50,214 bases of DNA from CAYWEM01 sp964457225 (lineage in GTDB: Bacteria > Acidobacteriota > Aminicenantia > UBA2199), in contig CAYWEM010000018.1 of assembly GCA_964457225.1 (NCBI GenBank), positions 1-50,214 on the forward strand, in the 5' to 3' direction. Shown piece after piece: positions 22,174 to 30,820 of the stretch. Below the pieces are notes generated by a model that worked only from the letters and a program-made list of their open reading frames with translations, made no database searches and was not told the DNA's origin. The position numbers and the translations under genes were made by a program. Position 1 is the first letter of the stretch. Every line of letters begins with the position of its first letter.

Positions 22174-24445
22174 TAAACGAAATATGCAGGAAAAACGAAA
22201 ACAACTCGTTTTCGCCCTGGTATTCCTTTGCCTGGGCGGATTGGTCCTGGCCGATCAGCAGTCGTTTGAGCGCGGCCTTGCTTACTACCTGCTTGGCGAC
22301 CTGGAAAAAGCGGCTGCCGGATTTCGGAGTTACTACCAGGGCAAGCGACAGCCTGCCCTGGAATCCGGATTCAGGCGCCTGCTGGCCAATGACAAGTGGG
22401 AATCGACCAAGATTTTCCGCGATGTGCTGGCCACCAATCCGCGTTCCCTGGAGGCCCTGATCGGCTTCAACCTGGCAATGTCGGACATCAGGGATCCCCT
22501 GGCCGTTGAGAATCTGCACCGCGCCCTGAGATTGAATTCCCGTTATGCGCCGGCATATCTCTGTCTCGGTTTTCATTACCTGCAGGAAGAAAACTTTCCG
22601 GCCGCGGAAAAAAACCTGAACCTGGCGCTGGGTTATACGAAACTGCCTGAAATAAAACTCTTCCTGCATCGGCTTTACCAGGAAATGGAAGAGCATGAAA
22701 AAGCCCTGGAGGCCATTCGCGGCGAAGCCGAAGCCCAGCCTGGCCATGTCGCCTTCAACCTGGCGGCGGCCAGGTCAATGCTCGTCCTGAACCGCTTCAA
22801 CGAAAGCGCCCGGCACATCGATGCCGTGCTGACGGTTGTGCCGACGGACCAGGAAGCGCTTCTGCTCAGGGGCAGGATGCTGCTGCTGCAGGATGAACTG
22901 CGCAAGGCGCGCTCCGTACTTGAAAAACTGAGTTTTAAAACCTATCACCCTGAGCATATGCTGAGCTTGACTGAACTGTACGTGCGCCTTAAAGACCGCC
23001 GTGCCGAGCAGCATCTCCAGGAGTTGTTCCTGCAATTGCCCTGGAATTCCAGGCTGAACTACCTGCAGGCACTTTTCCAATCAATGCGGAAAAAAAGCGA
23101 ATACCAGCCCTGGGTTTTGCGGGCCGCGATCGCCGGGTTTCCGGAGAATCAATTGAGACAAAACTTTCCCGGTTTTGATGAATTGAGGGTGCCGCCGGCG
23201 CTGCCTTTTTTCCGGGTGAACCAGATGGCCTGGCTGAGTGATTCCCTGCTGCTGGTGGTCGGGCTGGAAAAAAGCGGAGACAGGGAAAAACTGCATTTGA
23301 TCGATCCTGTAAACCTCAAACTGCTGCGCTCCATGGAATACCAGGGGACGGCCGTGGACCTGCACACCTTTCCAAACGCAACAAAAGCGCTGTTGACTTC
23401 AACCGCTCCCGGAACCAACCGGGTTTACCTTTATCAACTGGTCCAGGCCGCGGGCTGGCAATTACAGCCGCTGGTCGGATACGCTCTGAATGCTCCATCT
23501 ATGCTGGCGGCTTACAGTCAGGGCCGTGACACCTATTACCTGGTCGACCGGAGACTGGCTGACGCCGCCTTTGAATCTCCTTTTGCCACGGTTCTGCCGC
23601 CTAACCGCAGAGCTCCGCTTTTTCCCGCTTTGCCCCTGCCCGCTTTTTCCTTCCAGGCTCGAACCAAGGCTTTCCAGGAAATAAAAAGCCTGGATGCCAA
23701 ACTCAACCTCCCGATCCCGGAGATAAAAAGATTCTCCTTGCTTCTGGATGCGCAAAAAGCTCACAGCCAGATCAGAAAACTGGTTGAAAAAGGCGAGGGA
23801 CTGGATGTAACTTCAACCGAGGTCGTGCGCACTTTTTTCAGTGATGATCACGGATCGTTGATACTGTACCTGGCCGATCTCAAAAATGCTTTTCAGGCCA
23901 TTGTCTATCAGAAAAAAGACAACCGAGCTTTCAATGTCGATGCCACTATGTTCCTGGGGCGCAACCGCTTTTCCGAGGTTGAAGTCGTTCATCTCGATCC
24001 CGACCGCCAGGAAATCGTACTGCTGACCAGGGACGATCAAAGGGAAATCATAGTTTTCAATTATTCTTCCCTGGTTTACCGTAAAATAGCCGGCTCGGTC
24101 AGATCGGTCGCCTTTGATCCGGATGAAAGGATTATCTATGCCGTCTGTGAGCGCGGTCAGAAGGGAGTGGTTTCCGAATCCATACTGGAAATAGCTTTTC
24201 TTGAACCCTTTCAGCAGAAGAAAATCGATTCCCGCCGTGATCTCAACCTGGTGCTGGGTTTAAACCTGGACGGACGGCCGCTTCTGAGTACCACCATGGG
24301 GGAATTGCTGCTGCTTGACGACCAGATGAACCTGAAAACGCACGGGGTTTCAACGGAAACTGTCTTGAACCAGCCAGCCCCGGACGGCAGCCGCATAGCC
24401 GCCTTTATCAACCGCCGCCTGTTTTTTTTTGAACGGCGGAGCTGA
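22163..24445 (+). CDS. Exported TPR and beta-propeller-like protein of unknown function
   Basis: The protein has about 760 residues. The start is uncertain: ATG 22163 overlaps the end of dnaE2, ATG 22184 gives a tidier signal peptide (MQEKRKQLVFALVFLCLGG), and no ribosome site is evident for either. After the signal peptide come helical TPR-like repeats (about residues 25-330), for example LAYYLLGDLEKAAAGFRSYY and YLCLGFHYLQEENFPAAEKN. The C-terminal half is beta-rich, with propeller-like segments such as SVAFDPDERIIYAVCERG and RLFFFERRS at the end. It is probably periplasmic or surface-attached. Location behind dnaE2 may be incidental. No enzyme motif was found. Confidence 0.75.
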   Translation: MKHNKRNMQEKRKQLVFALVFLCLGGLVLADQQSFERGLAYYLLGDLEKAAAGFRSYYQGKRQPALESGFRRLLANDKWESTKIFRDVLATNPRSLEALIGFNLAMSDIRDPLAVENLHRALRLNSRYAPAYLCLGFHYLQEENFPAAEKNLNLALGYTKLPEIKLFLHRLYQEMEEHEKALEAIRGEAEAQPGHVAFNLAAARSMLVLNRFNESARHIDAVLTVVPTDQEALLLRGRMLLLQDELRKARSVLEKLSFKTYHPEHMLSLTELYVRLKDRRAEQHLQELFLQLPWNSRLNYLQALFQSMRKKSEYQPWVLRAAIAGFPENQLRQNFPGFDELRVPPALPFFRVNQMAWLSDSLLLVVGLEKSGDREKLHLIDPVNLKLLRSMEYQGTAVDLHTFPNATKALLTSTAPGTNRVYLYQLVQAAGWQLQPLVGYALNAPSMLAAYSQGRDTYYLVDRRLADAAFESPFATVLPPNRRAPLFPALPLPAFSFQARTKAFQEIKSLDAKLNLPIPEIKRFSLLLDAQKAHSQIRKLVEKGEGLDVTSTEVVRTFFSDDHGSLILYLADLKNAFQAIVYQKKDNRAFNVDATMFLGRNRFSEVEVVHLDPDRQEIVLLTRDDQREIIVFNYSSLVYRKIAGSVRSVAFDPDERIIYAVCERGQKGVVSESILEIAFLEPFQQKKIDSRRDLNLVLGLNLDGRPLLSTTMGELLLLDDQMNLKTHGVSTETVLNQPAPDGSRIAAFINRRLFFFERRS

Positions 24446-24466
24446 TGCCGGGCTCCGGGGAGTGAT

Positions 24467-25000
24467 TTGGGAGCAGTAAAAGAGTTTCCCCCGGTTTTGC
24501 CGTTTTGCGGCCTGATTTACCGGGAAGACTGCTGCTACGAACGGGCCAGGGAGGAATTGGAGAAAGCTTTTTCACATCTGTCACTGGAATCGCCGTCCAT
24601 GTCTTTTTCTTCCACCACTTATTACGCCGGCGAGATGGGTTGGCCGTTGCAGAGAAGATTCGTGGTGTTTTCCAAGCTCGTGTCGCCGGCTTGTCTGGCC
24701 GCGGCCAAGCATACGGGAAATCGGCTCGAAGAACTGCTGGCCGAATCGGGCCGGCGCCGGGTCAATATCGATCCCGGTTACATTTCCCAGGCCAGCCTGG
24801 TAATCGCCACGACCAAGAACTTCGCCCATCGGGTACCGTTGCAGGATGGAATTTACGCCCATCTCGAATACATTTACCGGGACCGGGCTTACCAATTGCT
24901 GGACTGGACTTATCCCGATTTTCGCAGTCCGGAATACCGGGCTTTTTTCGCCCGGGCCCGGGAAATACTGCTGGAAAAACTCAGGGAGCAGGTTAAGTGA
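24467..25000 (+). CDS. DUF4416 family protein
   Basis: The 177-residue protein fits DUF4416, a family of unknown function found in various anaerobic lineages. Typical segments are PFCGLIYREDCCYERAREEL near the start, STTYYAGEMG, FVVFSKLV, RRRVNIDPGYIS, TTKNFAHRVPL, GIYAHLEYIY and WTYPDFRSPEYRAFF. The start is a TTG at 24467, supported by CCGGGGAG six bases upstream and by the family N-terminus. It lies 21 bases after the TPR/propeller gene and overlaps the next gene by four bases (GTGA). The dense polar motifs suggest an enzyme or ligand binder, but this is not known. Confidence 0.85.
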   Translation: MGAVKEFPPVLPFCGLIYREDCCYERAREELEKAFSHLSLESPSMSFSSTTYYAGEMGWPLQRRFVVFSKLVSPACLAAAKHTGNRLEELLAESGRRRVNIDPGYISQASLVIATTKNFAHRVPLQDGIYAHLEYIYRDRAYQLLDWTYPDFRSPEYRAFFARAREILLEKLREQVK

Positions 25001-26490
25001 AAGCAGCCGTCCTGGTCCTGCTTATTGTCCTGGTCATTTTCGGCTGCCGGGCAGCGGAAGATGGAGGGGACAGCCTGGTGCTGGCCATCGACAATCACCC
25101 CCAGAACCTTGACCCCAGGGTGGGTACCGACATAGCTTCCCAGAAAATCCACCAGCTCCTTTTCAACGGACTGTTCCGCAAGGATGAAGACGGCAACCTG
25201 GTGCCCGACCTGGCTCTTGATCACGAGATAATCGACGGCCGGAGAATCGTTATCAGACTGAAGCCGGGAGTGGTTTTTCATGACGGTCGCACTTTGACGG
25301 CGGCTGACGTCAGGTATACTTTCGCTTCACTGCTCAGGGATGATTTTCGTTCATTCCGCAAATCAGCTTTTCAGCTCATCCGAGACCTGGAAGTAAGGGG
25401 CGATCTGGAAATCATGATTACCCTGGCGGAGCCTCAGGCTTCATTTATTGACAACCTGACCATCGGCATTGTTCCGGAAAACAGTCCGGACGATTTCAAT
25501 CTGAATCCGGTCGGCAGCGGTCCCTACCGTTATCTCGGCATTCGGGGCAACCTGTATCGTTTCGCTCCTTTTTACGAAAACCAGGCCAATATCAACAATT
25601 TCTCAAACCTGCTCATCAAGGTGTTGCCGGATCCGGTTTCCCGTTCGCTCGAATTACAGCGCCAGAGCGTAGACCTGGTGGTCAACGACATTCCGCTTGA
25701 CAACCTGGCCCTGCTGGCTGAAAAACCGTTTTTAAAGGTCCTGTCCCGCTCCGGTTCCATCTATCATTACCTGGGGCTTAACCTGCGCGACCCCCAGCTG
25801 CAGAAGCTTGAAGTCAGGCGGGCCCTGGCCCTGGGAATTGACCGGGAAGCGATCATCAGGCATCTCTACCATGGCTATGCCCGTCGGGCGGAAACGGTTT
25901 TACCGCCGGCCAACAGGTTTTTCCGCGAAATGCCCCTGCGTGAATACGATCCCCAACTCAGTCGCGAACTGCTCAGCCAGGCAGGTTTCCACGAAGGAAA
26001 CCCACTGCGGCTGACTATGAAATGTTCTCATTCCGGGCTGGGCCGGAAACTGGCCCTGGCCTTCCAGGAGCAATGGCGCCGAATCAACGTGGATCTGAAA
26101 CTCGCCATCCGCGATTTTTCGTCGTTCTACGCGGAAATACGGGATGGGAATTTCCAGGTTTATTACCTGGCCTGGGTGGGGGTTTCCGATCCAGATATAT
26201 TCCAGTACGTGTTTCACAGCCGGAAAGTCCCGCCGCATGGCGCCAATCGAGGCTTTTACAGGAATCCCGAAGTGGATCTGCTCGGCGAACAGGCCGCGGT
26301 TACATACGACCATCAGGTCAGGCTTGAATTGTATCACCGGCTGCAGGAAATAGTGTACCGTGATTTTCCCTACCTTTCTCTCTGGTACAGTGACAACGTT
26401 GCCGTAGTCAACAGCAGGGTCAAGGGATTTCGTCTTTATTCCGCCGGTGAATTCGGTTCTTTGCCGCAGATCACCCTGGCCGGCAGGTGA
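24997..26490 (+). CDS. Peptide/nickel-type ABC transporter substrate-binding lipoprotein (SBP family 5)
   Basis: This 497-residue solute-binding lipoprotein belongs to the DppA/OppA superfamily, which delivers oligopeptides or similar ligands to an ABC permease. The signal sequence ends in a lipobox with Cys17 (VIFGC). Family signatures are LDPRVGTDIASQKIHQLLFNG, RLKPGVVFHDGRTLTAADV, GSGPYR, LGLNLRDPQLQKLEVRRALALGIDR and the late PYLSLWYSDN. The start is GTG at 24997, overlapping the DUF4416 stop. No permease or ATPase gene lies alongside, so it either works with a distant transporter or has another role. Confidence 0.93.
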   Translation: MKAAVLVLLIVLVIFGCRAAEDGGDSLVLAIDNHPQNLDPRVGTDIASQKIHQLLFNGLFRKDEDGNLVPDLALDHEIIDGRRIVIRLKPGVVFHDGRTLTAADVRYTFASLLRDDFRSFRKSAFQLIRDLEVRGDLEIMITLAEPQASFIDNLTIGIVPENSPDDFNLNPVGSGPYRYLGIRGNLYRFAPFYENQANINNFSNLLIKVLPDPVSRSLELQRQSVDLVVNDIPLDNLALLAEKPFLKVLSRSGSIYHYLGLNLRDPQLQKLEVRRALALGIDREAIIRHLYHGYARRAETVLPPANRFFREMPLREYDPQLSRELLSQAGFHEGNPLRLTMKCSHSGLGRKLALAFQEQWRRINVDLKLAIRDFSSFYAEIRDGNFQVYYLAWVGVSDPDIFQYVFHSRKVPPHGANRGFYRNPEVDLLGEQAAVTYDHQVRLELYHRLQEIVYRDFPYLSLWYSDNVAVVNSRVKGFRLYSAGEFGSLPQITLAGR

Positions 26491-26505
26491 ACGGGAGCGG
26501 CCGGT

Positions 26506-27456
26506 TTACTCGGCGGCCCGGTCGCGAGCTCTGAAAAAGATCTTGTCTTCGCTGATCTCAGGATAAACCAGCCCGTCCTGCTCAAGCAAATCCAGGTACT
26601 TTCGTATTTCCAGCTGATGCATCGAGGTCAGCCGGGCCAGGTCGGCCAGAGTCAGCGGCCGGCGGCGCAGTGTATTCAGCAGGCTGTTTTCCAGGTTAAG
26701 GCTGTAAGCGTTCACGTCATCGCGGGACCTGACTCGCTTGATTATTTCCACCTCCGTCGGCAAGGACGACCAGCGTTGCCTGATTCGTTCAAGCTCGGCC
26801 ATGGAGGGTGCTGCGGTGCCTCTTACCGCCGGCGGCCGGTCCAGTGAGTTCAACTGCACCCGGTCGGGCTTGATTTGAGTGATGGCTTCAGCGAGCAGGT
26901 CGAGTTCCCGGTCATTGTCGTTGATACCTTTAACAATGAAGACTTCCAGCCAGATGGCGGCCCGGCATTCCCGGCGCAGGGCTGCCAGGCCGTTCACCAT
27001 CTCCCGGGGCTGCAAAGACCGGTGCGGCCTGTTTATGGCCTTGAAAGCCTTTTCGGAGACAGCATCCAGCGAAGGGAGGATCAGGTCCGCCTCGGCCAAC
27101 TGGCGTCTTACTTCCGGGTCGGAAAACAGGGTGCCGTTGGTCAGCACGGCCACCGGGAAAGGGAATTCAGCCTTCAATGTACTGATCATGCGGCCGATTT
27201 CCAGGTGCAGGGTCGGTTCTCCTGAACCGGAAAAAGTCAGGAAATCGACTCTCTTCAGTGCGGCCATGGTTTTTCTGATTTCAGCCAGCACCAGGTCGGC
27301 CGGCACAAAAATCGAGCGCTCGGTCGTGAGTTCCGTGGTTTGACCGCATTCACAGTAAATACAATCGAGTGAACATGTTTTAAAGGGAGTTATGTCAATG
27401 CCCAGCGATATGCCAAGACGTCTTGACGGCACCGGGCCGAAAACGTAGCGGATCAC
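26506..27456 (-). CDS. Radical SAM protein with C-terminal winged-helix domain
   Basis: The 316-residue radical SAM protein carries the [4Fe-4S] motif Cys28-x3-Cys32-x2-Cys35 (CSLDCIYC). The SAM-binding GSGEP motif follows, then the barrel strands. The N-terminal FGPVPSRRLGISLGIDITPF matches a broad COG0731-like group of uncharacterised radical SAM proteins. Residues after about 245 (RRRPLTLADLARLTSMHQLEIRKYLDLLEQDG) look like a winged helix, a combination that suggests nucleic-acid binding or regulation. The start is GTG at 27456, overlapping the upstream decarboxylase gene by four bases. The substrate cannot be named. Confidence 0.88.
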   Translation of the reverse strand: MIRYVFGPVPSRRLGISLGIDITPFKTCSLDCIYCECGQTTELTTERSIFVPADLVLAEIRKTMAALKRVDFLTFSGSGEPTLHLEIGRMISTLKAEFPFPVAVLTNGTLFSDPEVRRQLAEADLILPSLDAVSEKAFKAINRPHRSLQPREMVNGLAALRRECRAAIWLEVFIVKGINDNDRELDLLAEAITQIKPDRVQLNSLDRPPAVRGTAAPSMAELERIRQRWSSLPTEVEIIKRVRSRDDVNAYSLNLENSLLNTLRRRPLTLADLARLTSMHQLEIRKYLDLLEQDGLVYPEISEDKIFFRARDRAAE

Positions 27457-28397
27457 GATTGCCGCTCCCTGAACCAGGAGATTAACGAGTCCAAACCTTT
27501 TTCGAGGCTGATTTTAGGTTTGAATCCAAGCAATTGGGCGGCCCGGGTGATGTCCGGGCATCTCCTGGGCGGGTCATCTCCGGGCAGGGATTTAAAGGAA
27601 ATATGGGATGATGATCCACTCAATTCGATGGTCAGACGGGCCAGTTCCAGCATGGAAACTTCTTCGGGATTGCCCAGGTTGAAGACTTGTCCGGCCAGGT
27701 TTTCCCTGGTTGCCAGCTCAATGATTCCGTCCACCAGGTCATCGACGTGACAGAAACTCCTGCTCTGGGTGCCGTCTCCGAAAATGGTCAGTGGTTTGCC
27801 GGCCAGGGCCTGGTTGATGAAGTTGGGTATTACCCGGCCGTCATCGGCTTTCATCCTGGTACCGTAAGTGTTGAATATCCTGGCGATGCGTACGTCCAGG
27901 CCATGTTCACGGTAATAGGCCATGCACATCGATTCGGAAAAGCGCTTGGCCTCATCGTAAACCGACCGGACTCCCAGTGGATTCACGTGTCCCCAGTACG
28001 ATTCGGGTTGCGGATGAACCAGGGGTGAGCCGTAGACTTCCGATGTTGATGCGAACAGGTAGCGGGCCTGCTTGGCTTTGGCCAGGCCCAGGCTGTTAAG
28101 CGTGCCCAGTGAATCGACTTTCATGGTGTGAATCGGGTGCATGGCGTAATCGACCGGTGAAGCCGGGCAGGCGAAGTGCAGAATGAGGTCGATTTCTTCC
28201 TGGAAATAAAGGTAGCGGGTGACGTCGTATTTGATGAAGGAAAATCTCTCTTGTCCGATCAGAGCGGCTATGTTGTCCACTGAACCGGTCAGCAGGTTGT
28301 CAACAACGATGACCCGCCAGTTACCCCCCAGAAAACGTTCGGACAGATGGGAACCGAGAAAACCGGCCCCCCCGGTTATCAGGACTGTGCCCGGCAT
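27453..28397 (-). CDS. UDP-glucuronate decarboxylase (UDP-xylose synthase)-like SDR
   Basis: This extended short-chain dehydrogenase of 314 residues converts UDP-glucuronate to UDP-xylose in well-studied relatives. The NAD motif GGAGFLG sits at residues 9-15. The UXS-specific stretch is striking: CPASPVDYAMHPIHT, STSEVYGSPLVHPQPESYWG, and YDEAKR with the catalytic Tyr/Lys. RIFNTYGTRM, DDGRVIPNFI and GDGTQSRSFCHVDDL follow. The ATG at 28397 is chosen because GGAGG (complement of 28404-28408) lies six bases upstream; a TTG two codons earlier abuts that site. It feeds nucleotide sugars to cell-surface polysaccharide synthesis. Confidence 0.93.
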   Translation of the reverse strand: MPGTVLITGGAGFLGSHLSERFLGGNWRVIVVDNLLTGSVDNIAALIGQERFSFIKYDVTRYLYFQEEIDLILHFACPASPVDYAMHPIHTMKVDSLGTLNSLGLAKAKQARYLFASTSEVYGSPLVHPQPESYWGHVNPLGVRSVYDEAKRFSESMCMAYYREHGLDVRIARIFNTYGTRMKADDGRVIPNFINQALAGKPLTIFGDGTQSRSFCHVDDLVDGIIELATRENLAGQVFNLGNPEEVSMLELARLTIELSGSSSHISFKSLPGDDPPRRCPDITRAAQLLGFKPKISLEKGLDSLISWFRERQS

Positions 28398-28476
28398 CGG
28401 CAACCTCCGGCGAGATTATCGCATGAGCAAAGGCAGTGGTCAACAACCTTATCGGGGTTGACCGATGCCATAGAAT

Positions 28477-29667
28477 TCAATAAACCCAGCACAGGGCGCA
28501 TTTCAGATAATCAGATTGCCATAGGGGAAGAAGCACCGCGTGATCAGGCGGTTGGGCGTTGTAACGCAGGAGTTTTACTCGTCTCCCGGCATCGAATGCG
28601 GCACTTTCTATAACTCCGATAAAATCCTGCCGACTGAGAAAATGAGAGCAGGAACAGGTCAACAGGAATCCCCCGGGGGTGATCATTTTCAGGGCGCGCA
28701 GGTTGATTTCCTTGTAACCGCGCAGTGCTTCCCTGACTTTGTTGCGTGATTTGACAAAAGCCGGCGGGTCCAGAATCACCAGGTCCCACTTTTTATCCTG
28801 CCGGCTCATTTCTTTCAGGCTCTTGACAGCATCTTCACGCAGCAGTGAAAAAGCTGCTGCCGGAAAATCGTTGAGCTCGATGTTGGTCCTGGTTTGGGCC
28901 AGGTATTCAGTGGATATTTCTATGAAAGTCACCCGGCGCGCCCCGTAATGAAAAGCATGCAAGCCCCAGGCCCCGGCATAGGAAAAGACATCGAGTATCT
29001 CGCGGCCGGAACTGATCTCCTGCAGCAGCCGGTAGTTTTCCTGCTGATCAAGAAAGAAACCGGTTTTCTGGCTTTTTAAAAAGTCGAGTTGAAAACGCAG
29101 GCCGTTGATCTCGGCAACTGTTCCGCTGCAAGCTCCGGGGGTTACCAGCCGGTTTATTTCCGGCAGGCCTTCCTTTTCCCGGGCAAAGGAAATCGATTTT
29201 TCGACCAGCACGGCCCGGGGGTACATTTCAAGTAAAATGTCAAATATCCACTCCTTGCGGCATTCAATGCCGGCGCTGGTGATCTGGATGATGAGGTGGT
29301 CGGCGAAGCGGTCTATAACCAGGCCGGGCAGTAAATCGGCTTCTCCGTATACCATGCGGTAATTGCAGTTGCCCCGGTTCAGAGCCAGGCGCTGGCGGTC
29401 GGCCGCGGCTATGCGCCGGGCGAAAAAATCACGGTCTATGGTCGCCGCGGGATCGTCGCTCAACACTCTGATGGTGATTTTTGAACGGGGGTTTATGTAG
29501 CCGACGGCCAGGGGCCTGTGGTCATGGGTAAGCACGGTGACCAGGTCTCCAGCTTTGAAGGAATTTAGTTTGCCGGCGATTTCATTGTCATAGACCCAGA
29601 ATTCTCCGCGTCGTATACGGTCCTCTTCACCTTTTTTGAGTAAAACAACAGGGTATTGATAATCCAT
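28477..29667 (-). CDS. Class I SAM-dependent rRNA methyltransferase, RlmI-like
   Basis: This 396-residue protein resembles RlmI (23S rRNA m5C methyltransferase). An N-terminal PUA-like domain (about 1-80, with GEFWVYDNEI and AVGYINPRSKITIRVL) is followed by the EEHEE-type segment. The methyltransferase domain has DVFSYAGAWGLHAF as SAM loop, ILDPPAFVKSR as motif IV and TCSCSHFLS with the cysteine of motif VI. GFFLDQQENYRLL is also typical. The gene heads a minus-strand group with the decarboxylase 79 bases downstream. A promoter -10 ends only six bases before the ATG, so the transcript may be leaderless. Confidence 0.93.
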   Translation of the reverse strand: MDYQYPVVLLKKGEEDRIRRGEFWVYDNEIAGKLNSFKAGDLVTVLTHDHRPLAVGYINPRSKITIRVLSDDPAATIDRDFFARRIAAADRQRLALNRGNCNYRMVYGEADLLPGLVIDRFADHLIIQITSAGIECRKEWIFDILLEMYPRAVLVEKSISFAREKEGLPEINRLVTPGACSGTVAEINGLRFQLDFLKSQKTGFFLDQQENYRLLQEISSGREILDVFSYAGAWGLHAFHYGARRVTFIEISTEYLAQTRTNIELNDFPAAAFSLLREDAVKSLKEMSRQDKKWDLVILDPPAFVKSRNKVREALRGYKEINLRALKMITPGGFLLTCSCSHFLSRQDFIGVIESAAFDAGRRVKLLRYNAQPPDHAVLLPLWQSDYLKCALCWVY

Positions 29668-29673
29668 TCAGCT

Positions 29674-29702
29674 ATTATACTCCCTGATCACAGCCGGGCC
29701 AA
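29674..29702 (-). promoter_or_regulatory. Promoter of the RlmI-like gene, probably giving a leaderless transcript
   Basis: On the minus strand: TTGGCC (29702-29697), a 17-base spacer, TATAAT (29679-29674). The start codon begins at 29667, so the expected transcription start coincides with the ATG. Confidence 0.6.
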
Positions 29703-29719
29703 ATCCAGGCCTTCATGAA

Positions 29720-29748
29720 TTGACTTCACAAAAGCTCAATGCTATTAT
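29720..29748 (+). promoter_or_regulatory. Promoter for the CBM9-like gene
   Basis: TTGACT (29720-29725) and TATTAT (29743-29748) are spaced by 17 bases. It is back to back with the minus-strand promoter at 29674-29702. The resulting leader to the ATG at 29887 is about 130 bases and contains an A-rich run. Confidence 0.6.
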
Positions 29749-29770
29749 TCCTGCACTCAAAAAAAAATCG

Positions 29771-29866
29771 ATGAAAAAACTGACCGCTTTTAATTTCAGC
29801 CATGTCATGAAAATGATACATTCCGGTCCGTATCCGGTCGTGAATATCGGCATGGGAATTGCATGA
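29771..29866 (+). other. Possible small leader ORF (31 codons)
   Basis: An ATG at 29771 opens 31 codons (starting MKKLTAFNFS) and stops at 29864-29866, inside the leader of the CBM9-like gene and 20 bases before its ATG. No ribosome site is visible before it, so it may be chance. Confidence 0.2.
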
Positions 29867-29886
29867 GGTTTTTCAGGAGGGCTTTA

Positions 29887-30732
29887 ATGAAAAGAAAACT
29901 GTCGATTGACGCGATTTGCTTCCCGGCTTTGATCGTTTTATCTCTGCTGATATTTCCGTTCATCAACCTTGAAGCTTCCCAGTACAAGTCAAACTGGAGC
30001 AGTAAGGGAGTGGAAGTAAATGCTGATCCGGCTGACTGGCAGGGCCTGCCCGTGACGGAAGACAAGAATTCCAAAACGGCATTTGCCTTTCAGAACGATT
30101 CGGAGAACCTTTTTATTCTTTTCGTATTCCGGGATTTGAAATCATTGAGTTCCCTGCAGGAAACCGGAATCACCGTCTGGATCAGCCCTGAAAAAGATAA
30201 AAAGCGTAATTTCGGTGTCTTCTTCAAGAGAATTCCCCTCAGCGTTGAGAACCTGATCGCGGTACTGGAAAAAGACGGCCGGGTTTTGACCGAGGAGCAG
30301 AAGAGCAACCTGCGTCGCCGCCCGGTTCACCAGATAAATCAGAATAAAATAATCACCCGGGGACAGGACCAGGAAATTCCGCTCCGTTTGAACGAAATGA
30401 CCGCCCCCCAGTTCAGCCAGAAGATGGTCAATCAGGAACTTTACTTCGAGTTTCGCATACCTCTTTCGCTGCTGGCCGAGAAATTAACTGGCTTCACCCC
30501 GGGCTCAGCTTTAAACCTGGTGTTTGAATGGGGAGGCGCGACTCCGGAAATGCGCAAGCGGGCCATGAGCCAGCAGGGAGCGAACCAGGGATTCGGAAGT
30601 GATACCGGTTTGTCACTCGACACCGAAGGACGGGAAAGCGGTGATGCCAGGATCGCGCCCCAGCGCGGTTATCAGCCGCCCAAAAAGTGGACGGTCAGGA
30701 GTTCCGTGTTGCTGGCCGCGGCCCTGGATTGA
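29887..30732 (+). CDS. Exported CBM9-like domain protein
   Basis: The protein has 281 residues. The ATG at 29887 is preferred over one at 29863 because AGGAGG lies at 29875-29880, six bases upstream. A signal peptide (MKRKLSIDAICFPALIVLSL and on) precedes a beta-rich domain. The segments ADPADWQGLPVTEDKNSKTAFAFQND... and LFILFVFRDLKSLSS... resemble the DOMON/CBM9-like sandwich that binds sugars or haem. The C-terminus is Gln/Gly-rich and polar. No catalytic motif is seen. It has its own promoter and lies 88 bases before a membrane protein gene. Ligand unknown. Confidence 0.72.
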   Translation: MKRKLSIDAICFPALIVLSLLIFPFINLEASQYKSNWSSKGVEVNADPADWQGLPVTEDKNSKTAFAFQNDSENLFILFVFRDLKSLSSLQETGITVWISPEKDKKRNFGVFFKRIPLSVENLIAVLEKDGRVLTEEQKSNLRRRPVHQINQNKIITRGQDQEIPLRLNEMTAPQFSQKMVNQELYFEFRIPLSLLAEKLTGFTPGSALNLVFEWGGATPEMRKRAMSQQGANQGFGSDTGLSLDTEGRESGDARIAPQRGYQPPKKWTVRSSVLLAAALD

Positions 30733-30820
30733 GTATGCATTCCTCGGCTGGATTGAACAAGCACCGGCAGGCCGGAACAAAAGCTGATCCGCTTGCGTAT
30801 TTCCTGGCGGAGGCTCAAGC

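Noticed and set aside
29756..29780. The A-rich run in the 29.7 kb leader as a frameshift or terminator
   Set aside because: There is no hairpin before it, no gene frame crosses it, and the nearby small ORF lacks a ribosome site.
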